NCBI GenBank assembly: GCA_937901185.1
Contig: CALCHR010000143.1
Span: 1 to 26,663 of the forward strand
DNA: 26,663 nucleotides
Direction: 5' to 3'
DNA from: an uncultured Bacteroidales bacterium
GTDB taxonomy: Bacteria > Bacteroidota > Bacteroidia > Bacteroidales > Bacteroidaceae
The translations under genes were made by a program, and so were the position numbers. Positions 15,511 to 23,987 of this stretch are shown here, one piece after another (the stretch's first letter is position 1; the number at the start of each line of letters is the position of its first letter). The notes beneath the pieces are model-generated. The model worked only from the letters and a program-made list of their open reading frames with translations, ran no database searches and had not been told where the DNA came from.

Positions 15511-16101
15511 ATGGACTACAATACAACCACTAAAAAACTTATCATGCCGGAGTATGGTCGCATGATTCAACAAATGGTGGACTATACACTGACGATAGCC
15601 GACAAGCAGCAACGACAGGCCTATGCCAATAAAATCATAGCTATCATGGGTGGACTCAATCCTCAAATGAAAAACGTCCCACACTTCAAGGAAAAACTAT
15701 GGAACCATCTCGCTGCGATGGCCGACTATCAATTAGACATAGACTATCCCGTAGAAATCACACCCAACCAAAAGGAAAAACGCCCTAATCATCTCTGCTA
15801 TCCGGGTAACACTATAAAATTTCGCCACTATGGACACCTGATAGAAAAAATAGCCGAGATACTGAAAACAATGCCTGAAGGAGACCAACAAACCGACTTG
15901 CTCATTCATACAGCCAATCGTATGAAAAAGAATTTGGCAGAGTCGCAAGGCGATGGGGTTGAGATTGAGAAAGTTATACACGACCTGGAATCCTACACTC
16001 AAAAAACAATGCCTGAAGCCGTCGTCGCCCAATTGCAACAAAAAATAAACACAGAAAAGACTCCCTCCGGGAAAAACAAACGCCAGCAAAAAAATTATTA
16101 A
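15511..16101 (+). CDS. DUF4290 domain protein
   Basis: A 196-residue soluble protein with no signal peptide or membrane segment. MDYNTTTKKLIMPEYGRMIQ, QRQAYANKIIAIMGGLNPQ, HFKEKLWNHLAAMADYQLDID and YPVEI place it in the Bacteroidota family DUF4290. The sequence is helical and charged, with a lysine-rich C-terminal tail (PSGKNKRQQKNY) that may contact nucleic acid. It lies 18 bp after tsaB and 18 bp before murA, which suggests a housekeeping role. Function is unknown. Confidence 0.85.
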   Translation: MDYNTTTKKLIMPEYGRMIQQMVDYTLTIADKQQRQAYANKIIAIMGGLNPQMKNVPHFKEKLWNHLAAMADYQLDIDYPVEITPNQKEKRPNHLCYPGNTIKFRHYGHLIEKIAEILKTMPEGDQQTDLLIHTANRMKKNLAESQGDGVEIEKVIHDLESYTQKTMPEAVVAQLQQKINTEKTPSGKNKRQQKNY

Positions 16102-16119
16102 CTTCTCAAAATATCTTCC

Positions 16120-17427
16120 ATGGCTTCATACATTATAGAAGGAGGACACCCCTTAAGCGGAGAGATTACACCCCAAGGAGCTAAAAACGAGGCCTTGCAA
16201 GTAATCTGTGCCACCTTACTGACACAAGAAGAAATCAATATAAAAAATGTGCCCAACATTCTCGATGTCAACAACCTCATACAGTTGTTGAGAGACATCG
16301 GAGTGTCTGTAGTAAAAAACGGAGAAGGAGATTTTACCTTTAAGGCCGACGATGTAAATCTCGACTATCTGCAAAGCCCCGACTTCCTGGCCCGCTGCTC
16401 CAAGTTGCGCGGCAGCGTGTTGCTGGTAGGTCCACTCATTGCTCGTTTTGGGAAAGCTATTATCTCCAAACCCGGCGGTGATAAAATAGGCCGCAGAAGA
16501 TTAGACACCCACTTCCTGGGTCTTCAAAAATTGGGAGCCAAATTTTCTCAGGACGAGGAACAAGGCACCTTCACCATCGAGGCCAACCAACTCTGCGGCG
16601 CAGATATGTTGCTCGACGAGGCCTCAGTGACCGGAACCGCCAACATCATCATGGCTGCCGTGTTAGCTGAAGGAACCACCACCATCTATAATGCCGCCTG
16701 CGAGCCTTATGTGCAGCAACTCTGTAAACTCTTGAACAACATGGGCGCCCAGATTACAGGTATAGCCTCCAACTTGCTTACCATCACCGGTGTCAAGCAA
16801 CTCCATGGAGCAGGCCACACCATCTTGCCCGACATGATTGAGGTAGGAAGTTTCATCGGCATGGCAGCCATGACTGGTGGCGGACTCACCATCAAGAATG
16901 TGTCTTATAAAGACCTGGGCATTATCCCCGACACCTTCTCTCGCTTAGGCATCCGTCTCGAAGTTCACGGCGAAGACATCTACGTTCCCAGCCAGCAACA
17001 TTATGAGATAGAGTCCTTCATAGATGGCTCTTTTATGACCTTGGCAGATGCACCCTGGCCCGGCCTCACGCCAGACCTTTTAAGTGTGCTCATCGTGGTT
17101 GCCACGCAAGCCAAAGGCTCTGTTCTCTTCCACCAAAAAATGTTTGAAAGCAGACTCTTCTTTGTAGACAACCTCATCGAGATGGGCGCCCAGATTATTC
17201 TTTGCGACCCCCACCGCGCCGTTGTTGTCGGCCACAACCACCAAATGAAACTCCGTGGCCGCCGCATGGTCTCGCCCGACATTCGGGCCGGCATCGCCAT
17301 GCTCATCGCCGCCATGAGCGCAGAGGGAACCAGCCGAATAGACAATGTAGAACAGATAGACAGAGGCTACGAGCGCATCGACGAACGTCTGAATGCTCTG
17401 GGAGCTAAAATAATCAGAGTGGAGTGA
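16120..17427 (+). CDS. murA: UDP-N-acetylglucosamine 1-carboxyvinyltransferase MurA (Asp variant)
   Basis: MurA transfers enolpyruvate from PEP to UDP-GlcNAc, the first committed step of peptidoglycan synthesis, in the cytoplasm. The 435 residues form the two-domain inside-out barrel. Conserved residues seen are K22 and N23 in GAKNEAL, R126 in the loop PGGDKIGRRRLDTH, D318 in PWPGLTPD, and PDIRAG near 390. The loop residue that is Cys115 in E. coli is Asp (D121) here. This substitution is known in other bacteria to keep activity while preventing covalent attack by fosfomycin. The neighbours are DUF4290 (18 bp upstream) and rimM (one-base overlap). Confidence 0.96.
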   Translation: MASYIIEGGHPLSGEITPQGAKNEALQVICATLLTQEEINIKNVPNILDVNNLIQLLRDIGVSVVKNGEGDFTFKADDVNLDYLQSPDFLARCSKLRGSVLLVGPLIARFGKAIISKPGGDKIGRRRLDTHFLGLQKLGAKFSQDEEQGTFTIEANQLCGADMLLDEASVTGTANIIMAAVLAEGTTTIYNAACEPYVQQLCKLLNNMGAQITGIASNLLTITGVKQLHGAGHTILPDMIEVGSFIGMAAMTGGGLTIKNVSYKDLGIIPDTFSRLGIRLEVHGEDIYVPSQQHYEIESFIDGSFMTLADAPWPGLTPDLLSVLIVVATQAKGSVLFHQKMFESRLFFVDNLIEMGAQIILCDPHRAVVVGHNHQMKLRGRRMVSPDIRAGIAMLIAAMSAEGTSRIDNVEQIDRGYERIDERLNALGAKIIRVE

Positions 17428-17957
17428 TGATAAGAAAAGAAGACGTACTTCAGATAGGATATATTTCCAAATACAGAGGTATCTCCGGCGAGGTAGAAAT
17501 CACATTTACAGATAGCGTGTTCGACGAGGGCGAGTCTGAATATCTTGTATTTCAGCTCGACGGACTCTTCGTACCTTTTTTTTGGGAAGAATATCGCTTC
17601 AAGAACAACGACACAGCCATCTTCAAGTTTGAGGAAATCAACAGCGAGGCCGAAGCCAAAAAGTTTGTCAAGACCCCGGTGTTCTACCCCACAAAGTTTG
17701 TGCCCGAAACAGATATGCTCCGCTCCTGGAAGTCGCTCGTAGGGTTCTCCGTCCACGACCTCCACAAGGGATGTATTGGCGAAGTAAATGCCGTCGACGA
17801 TTCTTCGGCCAACATTCTGCTCTATATCTCCACCGAGGGCGATGGCGAAGAAAAAGAAATCATCATCCCCTTCCACGACGACTTTCTTGTAGAATACAAC
17901 ATCCAGCAACGCAGCCTCCTTTTAGAACTGCCTGAAGGCTTGCTCAATCTTAATTAG
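17427..17957 (+). CDS. rimM: Ribosome maturation factor RimM
   Basis: RimM binds the 30S subunit through S19 and assists 16S processing of the head domain. The 176-residue protein has the N-terminal barrel (QIGYISKYRGISGEVEITFT) and the C-terminal PRC-barrel-like half (SLVGFSVHDLHKGCIGEV, EIIIPFHDDFLVEYN, LLLELPEGLLNLN). I start at the ATG at 17427, which overlaps the murA stop by one base. A GTG one codon earlier (17424) is possible but unnecessary. dxr follows after 3 bases, so murA, rimM and dxr are almost certainly co-translated from one message. Confidence 0.93.
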   Translation: MIRKEDVLQIGYISKYRGISGEVEITFTDSVFDEGESEYLVFQLDGLFVPFFWEEYRFKNNDTAIFKFEEINSEAEAKKFVKTPVFYPTKFVPETDMLRSWKSLVGFSVHDLHKGCIGEVNAVDDSSANILLYISTEGDGEEKEIIIPFHDDFLVEYNIQQRSLLLELPEGLLNLN

Positions 17958-17960
17958 ATA

Positions 17961-19109
17961 ATGAAAAAGAAAATAGCTATATTAGGCTCCACCGGTTCCA
18001 TCGGCACCCAGGCGCTCCACGTTGTTCGCGAGCACCCCGACCTTTTTGAAGCCTACGTGCTGACTGCCAACAACCAAGCCGAACTCCTTGTCCAGCAGGC
18101 CCACGAGTTCATGCCCGACGCCGTTGTCATAGCCAACGAAGATAAATACTCATACGTCTGCGATGCCCTGCAAGACCTCCCCATCAAGGTCTATGCCGGC
18201 AGCGAAGCCCTCTGCGAGGTGGTGCAAGCCGAGCCCATCGACATGGTACTTACCGCCATGGTAGGCTTTGCCGGACTGCGTCCCACCATCGCCGCCATCG
18301 AAGCCCACAAGGCCATCGCCTTGAGCAACAAGGAAACGCTGGTCGTTGCCGGCGCCCTCATCAACCGTCTGGCCCACGAGAACAGAGTGCCCATCATCCC
18401 CGTCGACAGCGAACACTCAGCCATCTTCCAATCCCTCGTTGGCGAGCAGGGAAATGCCATTGAGAAAATCCTGCTCACCGCTTCCGGAGGTCCTTTCCGT
18501 ACCTACACCAAGGAGCAAATAAAGAGCGTCACCCCCGAAGCCGCCCTCCAGCATCCCAACTGGAAGATGGGCGCAAAAATCACCATCGACTCGGCCACCA
18601 TGGTCAATAAAGGCTTGGAAATGATAGAGGCCAAATGGCTGTTCGACGTAGCCCCCGAGCACATCGAAGTGGTGGTCCATCCCGAAAGCATCATCCACTC
18701 CGCTGTGCAGTTTGCCGACGGCGCTGTCAAGGCCCAACTCGGAGTCCCCGACATGCGTCTCCCCATACTCTACGCTTTCTCCTACCCCCATCGCCTACCC
18801 CTTTCCGGCGAGCGACTCGACCTCTTCAAACTCGGCACCATGCACTTTGAGCCGGCCGATACGGAGAAATTCCCCGCCCTGGCGCTCTGCTACGAAGCCA
18901 TCAAGCAAGGCGGCAACATGCCCTGCATCCTCAACGCCGCCAACGAAGTGGCCAACAGCGCCTTCCGCGAAGGACGCATCTCCTTCTGTCGCATAGCCGA
19001 GGTTATCGGCCAGACCATGCAAACCGCCACCTTCAGCACTGCCTGTAGCCTCGACACCTACCTTGAGAGCGACGCCGAAGCACGCTGCATCGCCACTACA
19101 TTCCTATAA
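17961..19109 (+). CDS. dxr: 1-deoxy-D-xylulose 5-phosphate reductoisomerase
   Basis: Dxr makes 2-C-methyl-D-erythritol 4-phosphate with NADPH, the committed step of the MEP isoprenoid pathway. The 382 residues show the NADPH site GSTGSIGTQ at 9-17, ALSNKETLV at 120-128, metal ligands D149 and E151 in PVDSEHSAIFQ, ASGGPFR at 174-180, and MVNKGLEMIEA at 214-224 with metal ligand E220. HPESIIHS follows at about 240. It ends with the usual C-terminal helical domain. Fosmidomycin targets this enzyme. It is 3 bp after rimM and 42 bp before rseP. Confidence 0.97.
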   Translation: MKKKIAILGSTGSIGTQALHVVREHPDLFEAYVLTANNQAELLVQQAHEFMPDAVVIANEDKYSYVCDALQDLPIKVYAGSEALCEVVQAEPIDMVLTAMVGFAGLRPTIAAIEAHKAIALSNKETLVVAGALINRLAHENRVPIIPVDSEHSAIFQSLVGEQGNAIEKILLTASGGPFRTYTKEQIKSVTPEAALQHPNWKMGAKITIDSATMVNKGLEMIEAKWLFDVAPEHIEVVVHPESIIHSAVQFADGAVKAQLGVPDMRLPILYAFSYPHRLPLSGERLDLFKLGTMHFEPADTEKFPALALCYEAIKQGGNMPCILNAANEVANSAFREGRISFCRIAEVIGQTMQTATFSTACSLDTYLESDAEARCIATTFL

Positions 19110-19151
19110 TCCATAAAATACTTATCCCCTATTTTTTATACCCATTTTTAT

Positions 19152-20528
19152 ATGTCAGCAACCATCATACAAGCCCTGCAGTTCATTCTCTGCCTCTCCC
19201 TCCTCATCCTCCTCCACGAAGGCGGCCATTTTCTCTTTGCCAAACTTTTCAAGATACGCGTAGAGCGATTCTGCCTCTTCTTCGACTACAAGTTTACCCT
19301 CTGGAAATACAAGCCCCGTCGCAGCCACACCACCTACGCCATCGGTTGGATCCCCCTCGGCGGCTACGTCAAAATAGCCGGCATGATCGACGAGTCGATG
19401 GACAAGGAACAGCTCAAGCAACCCATACAGCCCTGGGAGTTTCGCGCCAAGCCCGCCTGGCAGCGACTGCTCGTGATGCTCGGCGGCGTCATGGTCAATC
19501 TCCTCGTAGCCTTCTTCATCTACGCCATGCTGCTCTTCGCCTACGGCACCCCCGAAATCAAACAGCGCGACATGACCCACGGCTTTAAGTTCAACGAGCG
19601 CGCACAAGAGCTCGGCTTCCGCGATGGCGACATCCCCCTGCACACCGACAATGCCCGCTTCGACACCTACGACTTCCGCCTCGTCGGCATGTATCGCACC
19701 CTCACCGAAGCCGGCAGTGTCACCGTTCTGCGCCAAGGCAAAGAAGTGACCTTCGCACTGCCTGCCGACCTCAGCCTGCTCGATATGACAGGCGACGACC
19801 CCTGCTTTGCCGAAGCCCTCATCCCCTCCCGGGTGGATAGCGTCTTTGCCAACAGCCCCGCCGCCCTTGCCGGACTGAAAGCCGGCGACCACATCGTCAG
19901 CATAGACGGCACCCCCATCAACTCCTACAACGAATATGCCCACTGCGTAGCCACCCGCCGCGACATCCTCGTCCACGGCAACCCCGCCGACAGTCTGCGC
20001 CTGTGCACCCTCACCCTCGGCGTGCAACGCAGCGGAACTACCACCACCGACACCCTCACGCTGCAGCTCGGCAGCGACTACCTCGCCGGCTTCGCCTGGA
20101 CCCCGCTGAACAAGCTCTATCCCGTCGCCACCGTACACTACACCTTCCTGCAGTCCATCCCCGCCGGCATTTCCCGCGGATGGCACACGCTGTGCAACTA
20201 CGTGAGCGACCTGCAATACGTCTTCACCTCCCAGGGTGTCAAGAGCGTGGGTAGTTTCCTCACCATGGGCAGCCTTTTCCCCGCTGAATGGGACTGGGTC
20301 GCATTCTGGAATCTCTGCGCCTTCCTCTCGCTGATGCTGGCCTTCCTCAACGTGCTCCCCATCCCCGCCCTCGACGGTGGCCACGCCCTCTTCCTCCTCT
20401 ACGAAGTGGTGACCCGCCGCAAACTCAGCGACACCTTCATGGAGCGAGCCCAGATGGTCGGTATGGTCCTGCTGTTGCTGCTCATGGCCCTGGCCCTGTT
20501 CAACGACCTTGTGCGCTTCGTTTTCTAA
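19152..20528 (+). CDS. rseP: RIP metalloprotease RseP (site-2 protease)
   Basis: An inner-membrane zinc protease that cleaves membrane-embedded substrates such as anti-sigma factors or remnant signal peptides. The 458 residues contain HEGGH at 22-26 in the first membrane segment (the HExxH zinc site), a second segment at about 107-130, a PDZ region with a clear GLKAGDHIVSIDGTPI at 241-256, and the third zinc ligand in LPIPALDGGH near 402-411. Two C-terminal membrane segments complete the S2P fold. An N-terminal PDZ half is degenerate. It is last in the plus-strand run and is followed by a terminator. No sigma or anti-sigma gene is adjacent. Confidence 0.95.
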   Translation: MSATIIQALQFILCLSLLILLHEGGHFLFAKLFKIRVERFCLFFDYKFTLWKYKPRRSHTTYAIGWIPLGGYVKIAGMIDESMDKEQLKQPIQPWEFRAKPAWQRLLVMLGGVMVNLLVAFFIYAMLLFAYGTPEIKQRDMTHGFKFNERAQELGFRDGDIPLHTDNARFDTYDFRLVGMYRTLTEAGSVTVLRQGKEVTFALPADLSLLDMTGDDPCFAEALIPSRVDSVFANSPAALAGLKAGDHIVSIDGTPINSYNEYAHCVATRRDILVHGNPADSLRLCTLTLGVQRSGTTTTDTLTLQLGSDYLAGFAWTPLNKLYPVATVHYTFLQSIPAGISRGWHTLCNYVSDLQYVFTSQGVKSVGSFLTMGSLFPAEWDWVAFWNLCAFLSLMLAFLNVLPIPALDGGHALFLLYEVVTRRKLSDTFMERAQMVGMVLLLLLMALALFNDLVRFVF

Positions 20529-20569
20529 GCCACCCTGCACATCCAAGCATAGTATAGCCCTTATATAAC

Positions 20570-20620
20570 AGAACCGGAAGAAGTCCGCCAACAGACTGGC
20601 CACTCTTCCGGTTCTTTTTA
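20570..20620 (+). terminator. Intrinsic terminator after rseP
   Basis: A perfect 12-bp stem pairs 20570-20581 (AGAACCGGAAGA) with 20604-20615, with a 22-base loop, followed by TTTTA. It begins 41 bp after the rseP stop. Confidence 0.88.
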
Positions 20621-20634
20621 TTACCCCAAACCGT

Positions 20635-20765
20635 GTTTTGTAAACTTCTGATTCTCAAACCCTATTTTGGACCTTTTCTTAGGTAAAAGCTAGGTGAATT
20701 TCGGTAACTACTAAGAAAATTTTGGTAACTACTAAGAACGCGAAAGTAACTACTAAGAAAAACAC
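20635..20765 (+). repeat. 21-bp unit array, copy D, with head
   Basis: A head of about 49 bp (20635-20683) leads into one degenerate unit (GGTAAAAGCTAGG, register position 20686) and three good units with ACTACTAAG at 20707, 20728 and 20749. The 21-bp period is exact even across the degenerate unit. The last two units match copy A closely, including the variant ending AACGCGAAA. It follows the rseP terminator directly. Confidence 0.88.
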
Positions 20766-20823
20766 CGCGATGTAGGAGCAAAAAATGGAGGTCGAGAAAG
20801 GGATGGAAAGGCTTAAAAACACT

Positions 20824-20946
20824 CCTTTGTAATTATCTGATAATCAATAGGCATTTTCTGGCATTTCTTAGTAAACTTCTAGGAAAAACTCGGAGTTTAC
20901 TAGGAAAAACTAGGCCTTTACTAGTTTTTCCTAGTAAAGGCCAAAG
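20824..20946 (+). repeat. 21-bp unit array, copy E, with head and palindromic unit
   Basis: A head of about 47 bp (20824-20870, containing CATTTTCTGGCATTTCTTAG) leads into units whose CTAG falls at 20879, 20900 and 20921, an exact 21-bp period. Its units differ from copy D: the second is of the AGTT type shared with copy B, and the third carries CCTT. The third unit and its downstream neighbour form the 12-bp hairpin listed separately. Only about 58 bp separates it from copy D, making two whole elements in tandem. Confidence 0.85.
20911..20942 (-). terminator. Hairpin inside copy E, candidate terminator of the outer-membrane gene
   Basis: A perfect 12-bp stem pairs GGCCTTTACTAG (20913-20924) with CTAGTAAAGGCC (20931-20942) across a 6-base loop. 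On the minus strand it is followed by TAGTTTTTCC and lies 25 bp past the stop codon of the barrel gene. On the plus strand no T run follows. So the repeat may have been recruited as a one-way terminator. Confidence 0.6.
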
Positions 20947-20967
20947 AAAAAGGGGGTGCTTAAAGGG

Positions 20968-23811
20968 TTATCGCCGCTTGTCGCCTTTCTTGATATTGAG
21001 CTTGTATGACACTTTCAGCAGCACGTAGCTCAAGAATGCATCGGTGCGCGAGTAGCTGCGTGCCGTGGTCGAAAGGCTGCTATACTCTGACGTGCGCTGG
21101 CGCAGCAGGTCGGTGGCCTGGAGCGAGACGGTGAGGGCCTTGCTCTTGAGGAAGGTTTGTGAGATAGAGGCGTTGAGCAACCATTGGTCGTGGTTGAGCA
21201 AATCGGAAGCGTAGCCCGTGCGGCCGTAGTAGGTGATGTCAGCGCTTAAGCGCATACCGAAAGACGATTCCCACTGTGGCGCAAGCGTCAGTTCGTAGGT
21301 GTGTCCGTCTTGATCGTACTGCGGAGTTTCGCGATAGTGTGAGCCTTCGTAGTAATAGGCAGCATTGAGCACCACGCTCCATTTGTCGCGGCGGTAGCGC
21401 AAGTTGGCGCGCGGCACGATGCTGAGGAAATGGAGTCGGCTCAGTCCGAGGGCATCGCCCATGCTGCCCACATAACTCTTGCTGCGACTGAAGCGACCAT
21501 AGATACTGGCGTTGAGCGTCCAGTGGCGGGCGGTGTCGAGCAACTGGGTGGTGCTGAAACTGAGCGTGGTGCCGAAGTTGCCGTTCACGTTGTCGCGGGT
21601 AGTGATGTAAGCTCCCGTAACGGGGTCGGTGCGGCTGATGGTTACCACCTCGTTGTGTATATTGTAGAACGCACCATAGACGTTATAGTTGGCGCCTGTC
21701 TTCTCTTTGTTGAAGTTGAGGCGGAAGTACGCGTCGTTGTACCAGCCATTCTTCAAGTGGGGATTCTGAATGTTTTGGTGCATCGGGTCGCGACTGTCGG
21801 TGATAGGCAGAAGTTCCATAAGGGGTTGGTCCTGCGTGCGGCCGTAGTAGGAAAAGTAGAAGTCGCGTCCCTTGCGTGGCTTCCAGCGGAGATTGGCATG
21901 GGCATACCATCTCCAAAGGTTGCGCTCGGGGTCGTAGTGTTCGTCGTTGCGGTCGTAACGGAGCTGCTCATCACAATACTCTGCATTGACATAGGCTTCG
22001 GTTTCCACCTTATCCCAGCGACCGCTAACCTTACCCGAGAGCGTGTTGCAGATGCCGCTCTGCTCGCTGTGGTAGGAGTTGGCAATATCGCGCACCGCAT
22101 CCAGCGAATCCTGCGTGGTGGGACGAGCGCCAACGGGCAGGTTCATATTGTTGTACTCGGCATAGCGACTCAGGCGGTAGAGGTTGTAGAGTTCCTTAGA
22201 CTTTTCATGGTAAAAGGTGTAACCCATGCCAAGATTGATGTGCTTGCTCACCGGCTCTTCATATTCTATGTCGAGATACGTAAACATGTCTTCCGAACGA
22301 TCGCCACCGGTATCGCGGCTGATTACCTCAGACTGCGGAGCGTCGGGATGGTAGTAGGTGTAACGCTCCAAGCGGTCGCCATAATCCCGTGTGTAACCAT
22401 TACTATGAGAGAGGCGAGCCTGAAGATAGCGACCGGACTTAGAGAATCGGCGTGTGTAGAATCCGTAAATTTGATAGTTTTGGCCGCGTCCGTTGTCGGT
22501 CTCATAAAGATCCTGACCGTTCACTCCGATTTTTCTCAGGCTGTCGTGGGCGAGCGGAGGCACAAGGCCGGCATAAGGATTGGAGAGATAGGGGCGCGCA
22601 TTGTAGAGCGAAGCATACTGACGCTGGAAGCCGTTGTCGTCGCCGTAGTGGTAGCGGGCGTTGATGCTGAGGCGATTGAGCGTATCAATGTTCCAAATCA
22701 CAGCCACGTTGGCATCGGCCATGCGATAGCGGTCGTGGCGATTTTGGTCCACATATTGATATTGCGTGCCGGCGGTCAGGAAACGCTCTGTCTCATCCAC
22801 GCGATGGCGGTTGCGGTTGTTGTGTTGCAACTTGGCATCGGCACTGATGCGGAAGTAGCCTCCGTCTTTGTTCTTCAGACCGTTGTCCCACGAGAACATA
22901 CCGCCCACGTTTCTATATACGTATTTGCCGGTTGGGTTGGCGTAGTGGCGCCAGTTGCCGTTCTCGTCCACGTGCTGGCCCTCGCTGATGTTGTTTCCGG
23001 AAGCATAGAGCGCCAGGCGGCGACGCTCTGTGAAGGTGCTGGCAAAGGCGCGGCCGGTCCATCGCTCATGTGTGCCGCCGCCGGCATCGAGGTTAAGATT
23101 CCACGAGGCCATGTATTCTTTTTTGATGGTGAGGTCGAGCACCGTGGCCTTCTCCACTTCCACTTTCCCGGAAAACTCTGCATCGTCCGAAGTCTTGTCG
23201 TAGGCTTTTACGTTTTGCACAGCGGCTGCCGGAAGGTCTGATAGGGCCGTCTGCGTATCGGTGAAGAGGGGTTTGCCATTGATAAGGATGCTCGACACGG
23301 CCTTGCCTTGAAACGTCAAGTTACCCTCGGCATCTGTGGAAAGCCCGGGCAACTGTTTTACCAAAGCTGCGAGCGATGCACCGGGCGGCAGGCGAAACGC
23401 AGAGGAGTTGTAGACAAACGTGTCGGCCTTGATGGTAAGCTGCTGGCTGAGGGCGGAAACCGTAGCCTCGCTCAATTTTACGTCCAACGGCTTCAGTTGC
23501 AAGTCGCCAAGGTCTACTTTAGGTTTCTGAGCAGTGAGTTTCACATTTCGGGTGACCGTCTCAAAACCGAGAAACGAGACGCGGACAACATAGGCGCCGG
23601 CTTCCTTGGGGGTAAAAGAAAAAGTGCCTTTGTTGTTTGTGGACTGCGTTGCCAACTCGGTTGATTTGCCATTCAGCAACTGCACACGCGCCAAAGGAAG
23701 GGGCGCGGCGGGCGTTCCGTTATCGGTGATGCGGCCGGTGATAGAAAACTGTTGCGCGGCGGCGTGCAGGAAGCCCGTAGCCAATAGCAGAAAAATAAAA
23801 ATGCGTTTCAT
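20968..23811 (-). CDS. Outer-membrane beta-barrel protein with carboxypeptidase-regulatory domain
   Basis: A 947-residue secreted protein. A signal peptide (MKRIFIFLLLATGFLHAAA, cleavage before QQ) is followed by a carboxypeptidase-regulatory-like beta-sandwich at about 22-105 (SITGRITDNGTP, KGTFSFTPKEAGAYVVRVSF). A TonB-receptor-plug-like region follows at 140-230 (GKAVSSILINGKPLF, LPAAAVQNVKAYDK), then a long barrel rich in aromatic and charged alternation. The layout fits the OMP_b-brl_3 group of TonB-dependent-receptor relatives. It is not a classic SusC: no SusD gene is next to it. The substrate is unknown. It lies 176 bp downstream of the TlpA-like gene on the same strand, with its own -7 box. 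Confidence 0.85.
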   Translation of the reverse strand: MKRIFIFLLLATGFLHAAAQQFSITGRITDNGTPAAPLPLARVQLLNGKSTELATQSTNNKGTFSFTPKEAGAYVVRVSFLGFETVTRNVKLTAQKPKVDLGDLQLKPLDVKLSEATVSALSQQLTIKADTFVYNSSAFRLPPGASLAALVKQLPGLSTDAEGNLTFQGKAVSSILINGKPLFTDTQTALSDLPAAAVQNVKAYDKTSDDAEFSGKVEVEKATVLDLTIKKEYMASWNLNLDAGGGTHERWTGRAFASTFTERRRLALYASGNNISEGQHVDENGNWRHYANPTGKYVYRNVGGMFSWDNGLKNKDGGYFRISADAKLQHNNRNRHRVDETERFLTAGTQYQYVDQNRHDRYRMADANVAVIWNIDTLNRLSINARYHYGDDNGFQRQYASLYNARPYLSNPYAGLVPPLAHDSLRKIGVNGQDLYETDNGRGQNYQIYGFYTRRFSKSGRYLQARLSHSNGYTRDYGDRLERYTYYHPDAPQSEVISRDTGGDRSEDMFTYLDIEYEEPVSKHINLGMGYTFYHEKSKELYNLYRLSRYAEYNNMNLPVGARPTTQDSLDAVRDIANSYHSEQSGICNTLSGKVSGRWDKVETEAYVNAEYCDEQLRYDRNDEHYDPERNLWRWYAHANLRWKPRKGRDFYFSYYGRTQDQPLMELLPITDSRDPMHQNIQNPHLKNGWYNDAYFRLNFNKEKTGANYNVYGAFYNIHNEVVTISRTDPVTGAYITTRDNVNGNFGTTLSFSTTQLLDTARHWTLNASIYGRFSRSKSYVGSMGDALGLSRLHFLSIVPRANLRYRRDKWSVVLNAAYYYEGSHYRETPQYDQDGHTYELTLAPQWESSFGMRLSADITYYGRTGYASDLLNHDQWLLNASISQTFLKSKALTVSLQATDLLRQRTSEYSSLSTTARSYSRTDAFLSYVLLKVSYKLNIKKGDKRR

Positions 23812-23893
23812 GGTTGATGTAATAATTGTTAGGTGAAGAGGAGAAGGGGCTGAAAGCGAGCTCTATAAATATATTCTCCGCCAAAGTATGGCG

Positions 23894-23901
23894 CAAAGTT
23901 A
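23894..23901 (-). promoter_or_regulatory. Candidate -7 box of the outer-membrane barrel gene
   Basis: On the minus strand TAACTTTG matches TAnnTTTG. A start near 23887 leaves a leader of about 75 bases. Immediately upstream, at the -33 region, is a run of eight G (minus strand) at 23930-23923 in place of a recognisable -33 element. Confidence 0.5.
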
Positions 23902-23922
23902 AATCCATAAGTTCGAATTTTA

Positions 23923-23930
23923 CCCCCCCC
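23923..23930. repeat. Homopolymer tract, eight C on plus / eight G on minus
   Basis: A run of eight C, 21 bases upstream of the candidate -7 box for the barrel gene as read on the minus strand. Such tracts can change length by slipped-strand mispairing. I cannot tell from one sequence whether it varies. Confidence 0.9.
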
Positions 23931-23987
23931 GCGTTAAATTTTGTTAATTATTTATTAAATCCTCATTACCTATTCTTCTCCCCTATT

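Noticed and set aside
19155..20603. Minus-strand open frame of 482 codons opposite rseP
   Set aside because: Antisense shadow: a composition dominated by Gly, Glu, Val and Ala arising from the C-rich coding strand of rseP, with no recognisable domain.
21430..23241. Plus-strand open frame of 603 codons opposite the outer-membrane barrel gene
   Set aside because: Antisense shadow with valine/alanine-rich low-quality sequence. The minus-strand gene has a signal peptide and domain motifs.
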